From NCBI GenBank assembly GCA_008080685.1, contig VKGY01000026.1:1-37652 (forward strand): 37,652 nucleotides of DNA, read 5' to 3'. The number at the start of each line of letters is the position of its first letter. Position 1 is the stretch's first letter. Origin of the DNA: Spirochaetota bacterium. GTDB taxonomy: Bacteria; Spirochaetota; Spirochaetia; Treponematales; Rectinemataceae. Of the stretch, positions 16,350-24,510 are shown piece after piece. The notes below the pieces were generated by a model. That model made no database searches. It was given only the letters and a program-made list of their open reading frames with translations, and was not told the DNA's origin. Both the position numbers and the translations under genes were made by a program.

Positions 16350-17345
16350 ATGGAAGAAATATTGCTTGAAGTGAATAACCTCCGCACAGTGTTCGATACG
16401 GAGTATGGCACGGTCAAGGCGGTGGATGACATATCCTTCACGCTTCGGAAAGGCGAAGTCCTCGGCCTGGTGGGGGAATCGGGCTGCGGCAAGTCAGTGA
16501 CCAACCTCTCCCTCCTGCGGCTCATCCCCGAGCCCCCGGGAAGGATCTCAGGCGGGCGGATCCTTTTCAAGGGCAAGGACCTCCTTGTTGGCGACGAGGA
16601 AGAAGTGAGGCTTGTCAGGGGAGGGAGCATAGCCATGATTTTCCAAGATCCCATGACATCCTTAAATCCCCTCCTAAAAATTTCCCTCCAGATCGCCGAA
16701 GCCCTCCAGTTGCACCGCGGCATGGGCAGGAAGGAAGCCTTGGCCAAGGCGGCCGAGCTCCTAAAGGCCATCGGCATTCCCGACGCGGAAGCGAGGGCGA
16801 ACGACTATCCCCACCAGTTTTCAGGTGGCATGCGCCAGCGGGTGATGATAGCCATGGCCATCTCCTGCAATCCCGACATCCTTATCGCCGATGAGCCGAC
16901 TACCGCCCTGGACGTGACGATCCAAGCCCAGATCCTTGAGCTGATCAAGAGTCTCTCGGGCGAAAACACCATGTCGGTGATCATGATTACTCACGATCTC
17001 GGCGTGGTTGCCGGAATCTGTGACACCATTTGCGTCATGTACGCAGGCAAGATCGTCGAAAAAGCCTCGGTGGACGATCTCTTCGCCCAGCCTTTGCATC
17101 CCTATACCAAGGGGCTTTTGGATTCTATTCCGCGCATCGACGCCGGGTCTCGCAAGCGGCTGTATTCCATCCCTGGATCTCCGCCAAACTTGGCGAGCTT
17201 GCCTCCGGGCTGCCCCTTCAGGCCGCGCTGCGACAAGGCTATGGAAATCTGCGGCCGGGAAATGCCGCCTGAAACAAGCCTTGGTGATGCGCCGAGGTCG
17301 GTACGATGCTGGCTTTATGCCAGCGGGGAGGGGGGCTTGGAATGA
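16350..17345 (+). CDS. Oligopeptide ABC ATPase, DppD/OppD type
   Basis: The 331-residue ATPase has Walker [17 protein letters not shown]-loop [12 protein letters not shown], signature [14 protein letters not shown], Walker [13 protein letters not shown] and switch [10 protein letters not shown]. The C-terminal oligopeptide extension has [10 protein letters not shown] and a [15 protein letters not shown] cysteine motif (possible iron-sulfur or structural site as in other DppD proteins). It overlaps the next ATPase by four bases. Confidence 0.95.
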   Translation: MEEILLEVNNLRTVFDTEYGTVKAVDDISFTLRKGEVLGLVGESGCGKSVTNLSLLRLIPEPPGRISGGRILFKGKDLLVGDEEEVRLVRGGSIAMIFQDPMTSLNPLLKISLQIAEALQLHRGMGRKEALAKAAELLKAIGIPDAEARANDYPHQFSGGMRQRVMIAMAISCNPDILIADEPTTALDVTIQAQILELIKSLSGENTMSVIMITHDLGVVAGICDTICVMYAGKIVEKASVDDLFAQPLHPYTKGLLDSIPRIDAGSRKRLYSIPGSPPNLASLPPGCPFRPRCDKAMEICGREMPPETSLGDAPRSVRCWLYASGEGGLE

Positions 17346-18295
17346 AGGACGACCTCTTGCTGGACGTGCGGGACCTTAAGGTCCATTTTCCCATCGAAAA
17401 GGGTATCCTTGTTAGACGGAGGGTGGGCTGGCTCAAGGCTGTGGACGGGGTGAGCTTCTCCGTCAACCGGGGCGAAGCGGTGGGACTTGTCGGCGAGTCG
17501 GGCTGCGGAAAAAGCACAACGGCCATGGCTATCGCCCAGCTGCAAAAGCCAAGCTCCGGGCAGATTCTTTTCGAAGGAAAGGATCTGGCCTCGCTTTCAC
17601 CCAAGGAACTCTACGAGGCGAGGAAGGATTTCCAGCTTGTATTCCAGGATCCCTATTCTTCCCTCAATCCAAGGATCATGGCGGGGGACATCATCGCCGA
17701 GCCCCTGCGCATCTATGCCCGCCGCGGTTCAATCACCCTGGGCGAGGCTGAAATCCGGGCCAAGACCGCAAGCCTCATGGAAAGAGTAGGCCTGCTTCCT
17801 TCCTTCGCCCAGCGCTATCCCCACGAATTCTCCGGCGGCCAGAGGCAAAGGATCGGCATAGCCCGCGCCCTGGCTTTGGAGCCGAAGCTCATCATCGCCG
17901 ACGAACCAGTCAGCGCCTTAGACGTTTCCATCCAGTCCCAGATCCTCAATCTCATGAAGGACATTCAGGACGAGTTTGGCCTCACCTTCCTCTTCATCGC
18001 CCACAATCTCGCGGTGGTAGAGTATTTCTGTTCCCGGATCATCGTGATGTACCTAGGCACCATAGCCGAGATAGCGGATTCCTCGGTCATGTACGAAAAC
18101 CCCCTCCACCCCTACACAAAGGCCTTGTTGTCCGCGGTGCCAATCCCCGATCCGCCCAAGGAAAGGCTGAGAAAGCGCATCATCCTCAAAGGCGACGTGC
18201 CTTCCCCCGCCAAGGAAAGGACTGGCTGTCCTTTCAGGGAGCGCTGTTCCTACGCCTTCGAGCGTTGCGCGACTTCAAGACCTACTTTGATTTGA
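17342..18295 (+). CDS. Oligopeptide ABC ATPase, DppF/OppF type, C-terminal frameshift
   Basis: It has Walker [52 protein letters not shown] and the Cys-rich CPFRERCSYAFERC end, so the catalytic part is complete. The reading frame stops at 18295 after CATSRPTLI. The usual closing sequence LTEAEPGHRVACFLYGDG continues in another frame and ends at 18363, where its TGA overlaps the GTG start of the acetyltransferase. Adding one base in the TTT run at 18291-18293 would restore the full protein, so this is a one-base lesion or sequencing error. The truncated protein loses only about 24 residues and may still work. Confidence 0.9.
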   Translation: MKDDLLLDVRDLKVHFPIEKGILVRRRVGWLKAVDGVSFSVNRGEAVGLVGESGCGKSTTAMAIAQLQKPSSGQILFEGKDLASLSPKELYEARKDFQLVFQDPYSSLNPRIMAGDIIAEPLRIYARRGSITLGEAEIRAKTASLMERVGLLPSFAQRYPHEFSGGQRQRIGIARALALEPKLIIADEPVSALDVSIQSQILNLMKDIQDEFGLTFLFIAHNLAVVEYFCSRIIVMYLGTIAEIADSSVMYENPLHPYTKALLSAVPIPDPPKERLRKRIILKGDVPSPAKERTGCPFRERCSYAFERCATSRPTLI

Positions 18296-18359
18296 CGGAG
18301 GCCGAGCCGGGGCATAGGGTGGCGTGCTTCCTTTACGGCGATGGCCTAGGAGGCGGTGC

Positions 18360-18875
18360 GTGACCGAGGGGTTGAAGTTGCGCGACATTGACGCGCAGCG
18401 GCCGCAAGAATTTTTGCGCTGCGCCGAAATAGCATCGGAATCCGAAATAGGGAAAAGGTACGGCTTTTCCGCCGCCGGCTTGGCGGCCAAGATGAAAGCG
18501 GGCGTCGAGGCCGGAGCTATGGTCATAGTCGCGGAAACGGAAGGGGATGAAGGCCTCATCGATGCAGGCCACATCAAGGGTTTCGCGTGGGTGGATCCGA
18601 AGGGAGCCTTCGGATCTTCCCCCTACCTCAAGCTCATCGCTGTGGATCCTTCCTTGCGTGGTTCCGGCGCGGGTACGATCCTCCTCGCGGAATTCGAGCG
18701 GCGGACCGCGTCGATAGGTAGGGTTTGGACCCTCCTTGTCTCCGACTTCAACGATAAGGCCGCGGTGTTCTACCAGCGGCATGGCTATGAAAGAGCGGGG
18801 TTCTTGCCCGATTTCGCGATTCAGGGCGTGGGAGAAATCCTCATGCTTAAGCGGCGCGGGAATGACGGCGGATAA
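18360..18875 (+). CDS. GNAT-family N-acetyltransferase
   Basis: The 171-residue protein has the GNAT core: a strand KLIAVDPSLRGSGAGTILL (the acetyl-CoA loop RGxGxG/A) and a late VFYQRHGYERAG segment, the usual motif B helix and strand. The GTG at 18360 is chosen for AGGAGG 6 bases upstream and its overlap with the frame-corrected end of the DppF-type gene. It overlaps the serine hydrolase gene by 14 bases. The substrate is unknown. Its place in the peptide importer operon suggests acetylation of an imported peptide, amino acid or amino sugar, which is inference. Confidence 0.85.
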   Translation: MTEGLKLRDIDAQRPQEFLRCAEIASESEIGKRYGFSAAGLAAKMKAGVEAGAMVIVAETEGDEGLIDAGHIKGFAWVDPKGAFGSSPYLKLIAVDPSLRGSGAGTILLAEFERRTASIGRVWTLLVSDFNDKAAVFYQRHGYERAGFLPDFAIQGVGEILMLKRRGNDGG

Positions 18876-19989
18876 CCCGTGCGATGCGTTGGGCGACGCA
18901 ATCGACGCAATCGATGGAATCGCGCGGGAAATGCTAGGTTCCGGGGCTGCGGCGGGGATTGTGGTGCGGGCGCATAGGCACGGGCAAGTTTTCTTCTCGA
19001 TGTGCCGAGGGTTCGCGAGGAAGGAAGGCCTGATCGCGGAGCCCATGAAAATCGAAACATCTTTCGACCTAGCCTCGCTCACCAAGGTGTTCACCGCTAC
19101 GGCGGCGCTGCACCTTGTCACTCTCGGACGGATGACTTTGGATTCTGCGTTGTGCGATATTGATGGGCTTTTCGGCGCAGCGCGGGGTCCCCTGTCCAGG
19201 GAAGCATTCGGACGCATAACGATTCGAAGCCTATTGCTCCATTCCTCCGGGCTCCATTACTGGTATCCCTTTTATGCGGCGGGGAAAGCCGATTTCTTCG
19301 ATATCCTTGAAGACGTGATGGATCGTTTTCCCCTCGAGGAAGGAACCGTATATTCCGACCTCAACTTCATGCTCATGGGAAAAGCGATCGAATATGCGAC
19401 CGGACTTCCTTTGGACGCCGCAATGCGTGATCTTGTATTCCTACCTCTGTGCCTGCGTGGAGCCTCCTTCGGCGCGCCGCATTCGCAAGGGCCTGCGGCG
19501 GCTACGGAATTCGGGAATAGGATAGAGCGGACCATGGTGGATGAATTGGGTTTGTCCTTCGATGGATGGAGGGATGAATCGCGCGCCATATCAGGCGAAC
19601 CGGACGATGGGAATTGCCACTATTACTTCAAGGGAGTATCAGGGCACGCGGGGATTTTCGCCCGGGCGGAGGATACATGCCTCTTGGGGGATCTATACGC
19701 CTGTCCGGGTGCTTGGGCCGAGAAGGGTTTGACCGAGTACCTTTCCCAGGATCTGGCGCAGTCGGCGGGCTGTGATTTTGGCGAAGGCCGCGGGCTGGGC
19801 TTCCAAGCCGGAGAACTCTATCCCCAAGGGGGTTTTGGCCACTCGGGATTCACGGGAACCTGGCTCTATGTAAATCCAAGGCTTGAGCTTTCGCTTGCAG
19901 TCCTGGCAAACCGGCTGCATGTGGAAAACCCGGCGAATATCAATGCGTGGAGGAAAAAATTCGCGGAAGCCTTCCTTCAGAACTTGTAG
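18862..19989 (+). CDS. Serine hydrolase, class C beta-lactamase/penicillin-binding family
   Basis: The 375-residue protein has the SxxK nucleophile motif SLTK (residues 72-75), a Y-S-D motif (164-166) matching the YxN/YxS element, and HSG in GGFGHSGFTGTW near residue 335, matching the KTG/HxG triad. No signal peptide is visible, so it should be cytoplasmic, unlike a true beta-lactamase. Family members include esterases, D-amino peptidases and cell-wall peptide hydrolases. The overlap with the acetyltransferase and the peptide importer suggests processing of imported peptides, perhaps cell-wall peptides. Its 3' end overlaps the convergent kinase gene by 13 bases. Confidence 0.88.
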   Translation: MTADNPCDALGDAIDAIDGIAREMLGSGAAAGIVVRAHRHGQVFFSMCRGFARKEGLIAEPMKIETSFDLASLTKVFTATAALHLVTLGRMTLDSALCDIDGLFGAARGPLSREAFGRITIRSLLLHSSGLHYWYPFYAAGKADFFDILEDVMDRFPLEEGTVYSDLNFMLMGKAIEYATGLPLDAAMRDLVFLPLCLRGASFGAPHSQGPAAATEFGNRIERTMVDELGLSFDGWRDESRAISGEPDDGNCHYYFKGVSGHAGIFARAEDTCLLGDLYACPGAWAEKGLTEYLSQDLAQSAGCDFGEGRGLGFQAGELYPQGGFGHSGFTGTWLYVNPRLELSLAVLANRLHVENPANINAWRKKFAEAFLQNL

Positions 19990-20462
19990 CCGAACCTTCT
20001 CAGCATCGCCTTGCGGTCAGCCTTGTCCTTTTCGCCTTCCACCCCGGCGGGAGAGGAGCCGTCCACAACGCCCATAATGCCGCCGCCTTGGCTGGTCTTA
20101 ACCCGCACTATCTGCACAGGATTCGCGGTGGCGCAGAATATCCGGCACACCTCGGGGCAGCCTTTGATCCTGTCAAGCACGTTGATCGGGTAGGCTCCCG
20201 GAGCGAGGATGAGATAAAAGCTGTGTCCGGCGCCCACTGAAAGCGCGCAATCCGCCGCCGCCTTGACCAGTGAAGCTTCGTTGCCTTCGGTCCGGACAAG
20301 GCAAGGCCCTGAGGCTTCGCTGAAGGCAAGGCCGTATTTAGCCCCCGGCACGGACCCGGCCATGATTTCGGCGATGTCTTCCACGGTTTTGATGAAGTGA
20401 GATTGGCCGACTACAACATTGCAGTCCGCAGGAATGGCGAGTTGTACAAAATCGATTTCCAT
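19977..20462 (-). CDS. Adenosine-specific kinase-like protein (PF04008 type)
   Basis: The 161-residue protein reads VVVGQSHFIKTVEDIAEIM, YGLAFSEASGPCLVRTEGN, GAGHSFYLIL, YPINVLDRIKGCPEVCRIFCATANP and GGGIMGVVDGSSP. This is the conserved pattern of the small archaeal/bacterial family named adenosine-specific kinase. A structure with adenosine and AMP is known for the family, but its physiological role is poorly defined. GGGAGG precedes the ATG. It is the last gene of a three-gene reverse operon, 12 bases after the nitroreductase. Confidence 0.85.
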   Translation of the reverse strand: MEIDFVQLAIPADCNVVVGQSHFIKTVEDIAEIMAGSVPGAKYGLAFSEASGPCLVRTEGNEASLVKAAADCALSVGAGHSFYLILAPGAYPINVLDRIKGCPEVCRIFCATANPVQIVRVKTSQGGGIMGVVDGSSPAGVEGEKDKADRKAMLRRFGYKF

Positions 20463-20474
20463 TGCTTCCTCCCT

Positions 20475-21248
20475 TCACTTTACCGGGCGGCCTACGGGAG
20501 CCGCATAGAGGGCGAACATGTCTTCGCCGTCCAGACCCATAAAATCGTCAAGCTTCCTCTGATCGTAGGCGCCGACCGCGCAGGTTCCAAGACCGAGGGC
20601 TTCGCAGGCGAGGTAGAGATTCTGGCATGAATGGCCTGCGTCCAGGGCGACCAACTTGTCCGCGGCCTTTCCGTATCTCCATTCGCTCCGGTAAGGGACC
20701 GCCGCCCACAGGATCACGCAGGCGGAGTTCCAAAGCTGGCCCATCAAGGCTTTGTCCAAGGCTTCAGAATCGTCTCCCTCCCGCTCCACAACAAGGGAAT
20801 GCTCAAGAGGCAGATACCGGTAGAGGCCGGGCTTGAGCCCTTCTATCCGCCTGGCGAAGACGTACACGTCCAAAGGATGGCGCGCCCCTCCGGAGGGAGT
20901 GGTCCTGAAGGAAAACTTTCCGCGGTTTTCCCTGACTCCCTCGCAGGACCAGAGCAGGAACGAAAGGGTGGGAAGATCGAGGCTCACGGCTTCGAAATTG
21001 CGCCGGGATTGCCTGGTTTTCAAAAGTCCGTAGAGCGTCTGGGCGCGTCCGGAATCGGCAAGGCCCTGGCTGTCGGGGAATATAGGGTTTTGTTGGATTT
21101 GTGGAAGAAGCACCACGCTGTCTTCTTCCGCAGGCGGCATTTCCTGAAGAGGAGGGGGAAGGCCTTTGGATTGGTCAGACTGGATTTCCTTCACCAGATG
21201 CCAATTCGATTTTAAAAAGTGCCTTCCTTGGAGAAATCTTTCATCCAT
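20475..21248 (-). CDS. Nitroreductase-family oxidoreductase, SagB/ThcOx-like
   Basis: The 257-residue FMN-dependent protein has YGLLKTRQSRRNFEAVSL (FMN-phosphate-binding R-S-R-R), RTTPSGGARHPLDVYVFARRIEGLKPGLYRY, LDAGHSCQNLYLACEALGLGTCAVGAYD and PVGRP at the end. The PSGGARHP-LDVYV and LKPGLYRY pattern is that of SagB-type dehydrogenases. In toxin clusters these oxidise azolines to azoles, but stand-alone copies without cyclodehydratase partners, as here, are common and of unknown function. The start ATG at 21248 overlaps the upstream gene's stop; a longer frame reaching 21335 would lie inside that gene and lacks homology. Confidence 0.88.
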   Translation of the reverse strand: MDERFLQGRHFLKSNWHLVKEIQSDQSKGLPPPLQEMPPAEEDSVVLLPQIQQNPIFPDSQGLADSGRAQTLYGLLKTRQSRRNFEAVSLDLPTLSFLLWSCEGVRENRGKFSFRTTPSGGARHPLDVYVFARRIEGLKPGLYRYLPLEHSLVVEREGDDSEALDKALMGQLWNSACVILWAAVPYRSEWRYGKAADKLVALDAGHSCQNLYLACEALGLGTCAVGAYDQRKLDDFMGLDGEDMFALYAAPVGRPVK

Positions 21249-21699
21249 GGCGGAATTCCTTGGGCAAGAGGGGTTCGATGTAATCCACCACCTCAGCGAT
21301 GAGTGGGTTGCAGACCTTGGTACCCAGACACTCATCTTTTACCTTAGCCCTTCCGGCTTCAGTCCAGAGGTCGGCGCCGCCTAAAAGGGCGCGGCATTGG
21401 GTGGAGTTGTGTCGTTTTTCAATTTGGGCCAGGAAGGTTTTGACCACCTCGTAGGTTTTCATCTTGCCTTCCTGATCGCCGCCTACCTCGCTGCCGTAGA
21501 TCAGGGACAGGGCGAGGACTCCGCCGGAGATGGCTCCGCAGATATTGCCCGTGCGCCCCATTCCACCACCCAAGCCTGTGGATAACTTATGGGCTTGCCG
21601 CGCATCCATTCCGAGGCCTTGGGCGAAAACCGTAAAGACCGCCTGGGAACAGGAAGAACCGCCTGAATGCAAGGAAATCGCTTTTTCTGCTAATGTCAT
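21241..21699 (-). CDS. C_GCAxxG_C_C family redox protein
   Basis: The 152-residue protein has the family pattern. There is a first cysteine in GGSSCSQAVF, then GLGGGMGRTGNICGAISGGVLALSLIYG (the GxCGAxxGG element), and later cysteines in STQCRALLGG, KDECLGTKVCNPLIAEVV. These spaced cysteines suggest a metal or flavin/redox site; the family is linked with redox proteins but its reaction is not settled. It heads the operon with the nitroreductase (8-base overlap). A TATAGT box lies 5 bases before the ATG, so the message may be leaderless. Confidence 0.88.
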   Translation of the reverse strand: MTLAEKAISLHSGGSSCSQAVFTVFAQGLGMDARQAHKLSTGLGGGMGRTGNICGAISGGVLALSLIYGSEVGGDQEGKMKTYEVVKTFLAQIEKRHNSTQCRALLGGADLWTEAGRAKVKDECLGTKVCNPLIAEVVDYIEPLLPKEFRHG

Positions 21700-21710
21700 G
21701 ATCCACTATA
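21700..21710 (-). promoter_or_regulatory. -10 box 5 bases before the C_GCAxxG_C_C gene
   Basis: TATAGT on the reverse strand (21705-21710) lies 5 bases upstream of the ATG. No good -35 is seen. GGAG partly overlaps the box and is 11 bases from the ATG, so weak Shine-Dalgarno use cannot be excluded. Confidence 0.45.
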
Positions 21711-21730
21711 CTCCGTTTGAATTTTACAGG

Positions 21731-23133
21731 CTAGGGTTTATAGTACCGGGCCGCCGCGACGGCTTTATCCCAGCCCGCCACAAGGCGGGACCTGAGCTCC
21801 GGCGCCATCTCCGACCGGAATTCCCTTTTCTTGCGCCAATTCTTGCGTACCTCTTCCAGGCTTGTCCAATAGCCTGAGGCGAGCCCGGCCATGTTTGCGG
21901 CGCCCAGGGCCGTGGTCTCCGCCACTTCAGGAAGCACTACGCGCCTGTCCGTGATGTCCGCCTGGAACTGCATGAGGAAGGAATTGGCCGAGGCGCCGCC
22001 GTCCGCCTTGATGGTGGAAAGGGCGCGGCCCGAATCCTTTTCCATGGCGTCCAGGAGGTCGCGGGATTCGAAGGCTATGGATTCGAGGGCGGCGCGGACC
22101 AGGTGGGCGCGGGTGGTTCCTCGGGTGATCCCGACCACCGTGCCCCGGGCTTCCGAATCCCAGTAGGGCGCGCCGAGGCCGACAAAGGCAGGGACGAGAT
22201 TACAGCGCCGGCAATGAAGACCGACCCTTCCAAGGCGTAAGTGTACCCTTTCCCAAGGTCCCAGGCCACGGTGGTGAGGAGATTACGCGTCGAGGCCACC
22301 GGGAAGGGGCCGGTGTTCATGAGAGTGAAGCACCCCGTGCCGTAGGTGTTTTTGGCGTCTCCTGGCTCAAAGCACGCGTGGCCGAAGAGGGCGGCTTGCT
22401 GGTCCCCTGCCGCTCCGGCGACGGGTATCTCGATTCCGAAGATATCTCTCTTTGTGGAGCCAAAGAGGCCTGAGGAGGGAAGCACCTCGGGAAGGATGGA
22501 CGCAGGAATGCCGAGGAGTCTTAAAAGATCCTCGTCCCACTTCCGGCTGTGGATGTTGAAGAGGAGGGTCCTGCTGGCGTTGGAGGGATCGGTGGCATGG
22601 CGGCCTGTGAGTTTGTAGATGAGCCAGGAATCGACGGTGCCGAACATGAGTTCGCCCCGCTCGGCCCGGACTTTTAAAACAGGATATTCCCGGAAGAGCC
22701 AGGCGAGCTTGGTTCCGGAGAAATAGGCGTCCAGGACGAGGCCTGTCTTTTCGCGCACCATCGGCTCCGCTCCTTGGGCGCGGAGCTCGTCGCAAATGCC
22801 GGAGGATCGTCGGCATTGCCATACTATGGCATTGTAGACTGGTTTTCCCGTGCTCCTTTCCCAGACCACGGTGGTTTCGCGCTGGTTGGTGATGCCGATC
22901 GCGAGGATCTGGTCGGCTTCTATCTGGGCGGTAGCGACTGCGCCCTTGGCGGACTCAAGCTGGGTGGCCCAGATTTCCTCCGGATCATGCTCGACCCAGC
23001 CGGGTTTGGGGAATATCTGGTTGAAGGGTATTTGCTGTACGCCAATGACAATTCCGTCTCGATTGAAGAGAATCGCCCGCGAAGAGGTTGTGCCCTGGTC
23101 GAGTGCCAAAATATACTGTTCTTTTGCCGACAT
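21731..23133 (-). pseudogene. glpK: Glycerol kinase, internal deletion and frameshift
   Basis: The N-terminal 312 residues are a normal glycerol kinase ([62 protein letters not shown]). The frame then shifts at about 22198. The C-terminal part [39 protein letters not shown] and on is in another frame and ends at 21731. Normal GlpK has about 30 residues (the QWLRDGL...GGVYF segment) between these blocks, so about 95-100 bases are missing. The two pieces total about 467 residues against the usual 495-500. As read, the N-terminal piece lacks the second actin-like ATPase domain and should be inactive. No glpF or glpD is adjacent. Confidence 0.88.
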
Positions 23134-23137
23134 GGCT

Positions 23138-23149
23138 GTAGTATACTAC
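23138..23149. promoter_or_regulatory. Symmetric -10 element shared by glpK and the DinB-fold gene
   Basis: GTAGTATACTAC is a perfect 12-base palindrome. It presents TATACT on both strands: 6 bases before the glpK ATG (leaderless on that side), and 23 bases before the forward ATG at 23171, which has a GGAGGAG site. One symmetric element may therefore drive both genes, or be a repressor site. Confidence 0.5.
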
Positions 23150-23170
23150 GGTTATCGGAGGAGAACCAGA

Positions 23171-23656
23171 ATGGATCGACACGAGTACAACGCCCTCGTC
23201 AGCGCTTTCGAACACGCCTACGACGCGCTCCTGGACAAGGTTATGACCTTGAGTCCCATGGCGATTCACTTTGTGCCATCCATGCCTGACGCTTGGTCCA
23301 TCAATGAGCACCTGGTGCATCTTTTGGACGCGGATTGCAATCTTGTGTCCCGCGCGAGGTCGGCCATCGCGGAACCGGGGAAGCGCATCATGGTCTGGGA
23401 TCAGGAGGCGTGGCGGGAAGGCAACAATTATTCCCGGAGCGATGGCATCTACTGCCTCGATTTGGCGATTTCCATCCGCAAATTCCTCGCCGAGTCCTTG
23501 CGGACCATTTCAGATGAGGTAAGGGAGGCGGCCAGGGTCGACCACCCCGACCGGGGCGTGCTTACCTTGGCCGATCTTCTTTCTATTTATACTGGGCATG
23601 CGGATTTCCACATGAACTATGTGGAGAGGAATCTTCACGAATTCGCAAAGCGCTAA
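23171..23656 (+). CDS. DinB-superfamily protein
   Basis: The 161-residue protein has the DinB/YfiT four-helix pattern: DAWSINEHLVHLLDADCNL gives the first histidine ligand, and LLSIYTGHADFHMNYVERN gives the later HxxxH-type pair that completes the divalent metal site. Members are thiol-dependent metalloenzymes (for example bacillithiol or mycothiol transferases) or of unknown role. GGAGGAG precedes the ATG by 7 bases. It is divergent from glpK and converges with the SDR gene, leaving 17 bases between ends. Confidence 0.88.
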   Translation: MDRHEYNALVSAFEHAYDALLDKVMTLSPMAIHFVPSMPDAWSINEHLVHLLDADCNLVSRARSAIAEPGKRIMVWDQEAWREGNNYSRSDGIYCLDLAISIRKFLAESLRTISDEVREAARVDHPDRGVLTLADLLSIYTGHADFHMNYVERNLHEFAKR

Positions 23657-23673
23657 CCACACAGTGATAAGGC

Positions 23674-24510
23674 TCATTGCCGCTTGCCCCGGTTCATCTG
23701 TCCGAATTGCCCGCTTTCCTTCACGTACCTCCCCAGGAGCCGATCGGCCGCTCCGGGGAAGAAGCGGTAGATGAAGGCAGCCAGCTTCCCAAGGGCGGTG
23801 AGGGTGGCTTCCCGTCTCCTGCGAAGAATAAGGTTGACTATCCGCCGCGCCACCTGCGCCTGAGTCTGGCTGTTTTTCCTTTCTCCGATTGAAGAAAGGC
23901 TTCCATCCTGGGCGTACACGACCTTGTCGGGGTCGTTTTCCGTAAATCCCACATGGACAATGCCCACATGGACTCCCGATCCAGCCAATTCAATCCTTAA
24001 GGATTCCGCCAACACCCTCAAGGCTATCTTGCTTGCCCCGTATACTCCCACATGGGGCAGGCCGTGCAAGGCCGTGAGGCTGGACACAAAAACAACCGAG
24101 CCGCCGCTTTTACGCAGGGCGGGAATGGAATACTTGGTCATATATGCGGGTCCGAGGAAATTGATTTCCGCCATGGCCGCCATCACGGTTGGATCGGTCT
24201 CCTCAAGGGTACCGCGCATGGACATGCCGGCGTTGTTAACCAGAATGTCCAGGCGACTCGCCTTCGCCAGCACTGCGTCGACCAATGCCTTGCAGGCCGC
24301 CGGGTCTCTGACATCGGCGGTAAACCACTGAGCGCGGATCCCTTCAGCGGCGAAGGATGCGGCGGCGGATTCAAGGGAGGCTTTGTCCCGGCCGCATATG
24401 TAGATTGCGGCCCCAAGCTTCCCAAGTTCCCGGGCTGTTTCGCGGCCGATGCCTTTTCCGCCACCTGTGACCAGGGCTGTCGTGCCGGCCAGGATTCCCG
24501 AATTTCTCAT
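23674..24510 (-). CDS. Short-chain dehydrogenase/reductase
   Basis: The 278-residue SDR has TGGGKGIG (TGxxxGxG nucleotide-binding), NNAGMS, the catalytic Ser in VFVSSLTAL and YGASK (YxxxK). The cofactor and substrate cannot be fixed. A C-terminal extension after residue 210 includes a hydrophobic stretch, ALGKLAAFIYRFFP, that may touch the membrane, as in SDRs of lipid or ketosphingosine type. The ATG overlaps the preceding stop; GGAGG lies upstream. It is the last gene of an overlapping three-gene operon. Confidence 0.92.
   Translation of the reverse strand: MRNSGILAGTTALVTGGGKGIGRETARELGKLGAAIYICGRDKASLESAAASFAAEGIRAQWFTADVRDPAACKALVDAVLAKASRLDILVNNAGMSMRGTLEETDPTVMAAMAEINFLGPAYMTKYSIPALRKSGGSVVFVSSLTALHGLPHVGVYGASKIALRVLAESLRIELAGSGVHVGIVHVGFTENDPDKVVYAQDGSLSSIGERKNSQTQAQVARRIVNLILRRRREATLTALGKLAAFIYRFFPGAADRLLGRYVKESGQFGQMNRGKRQ

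Noticed and set aside
20475-21248. SagB-like protein as part of a ribosomal peptide (azole) toxin cluster
   Set aside because: No cyclodehydratase, protease or short precursor gene lies nearby; a stand-alone oxidoreductase is the safer call.
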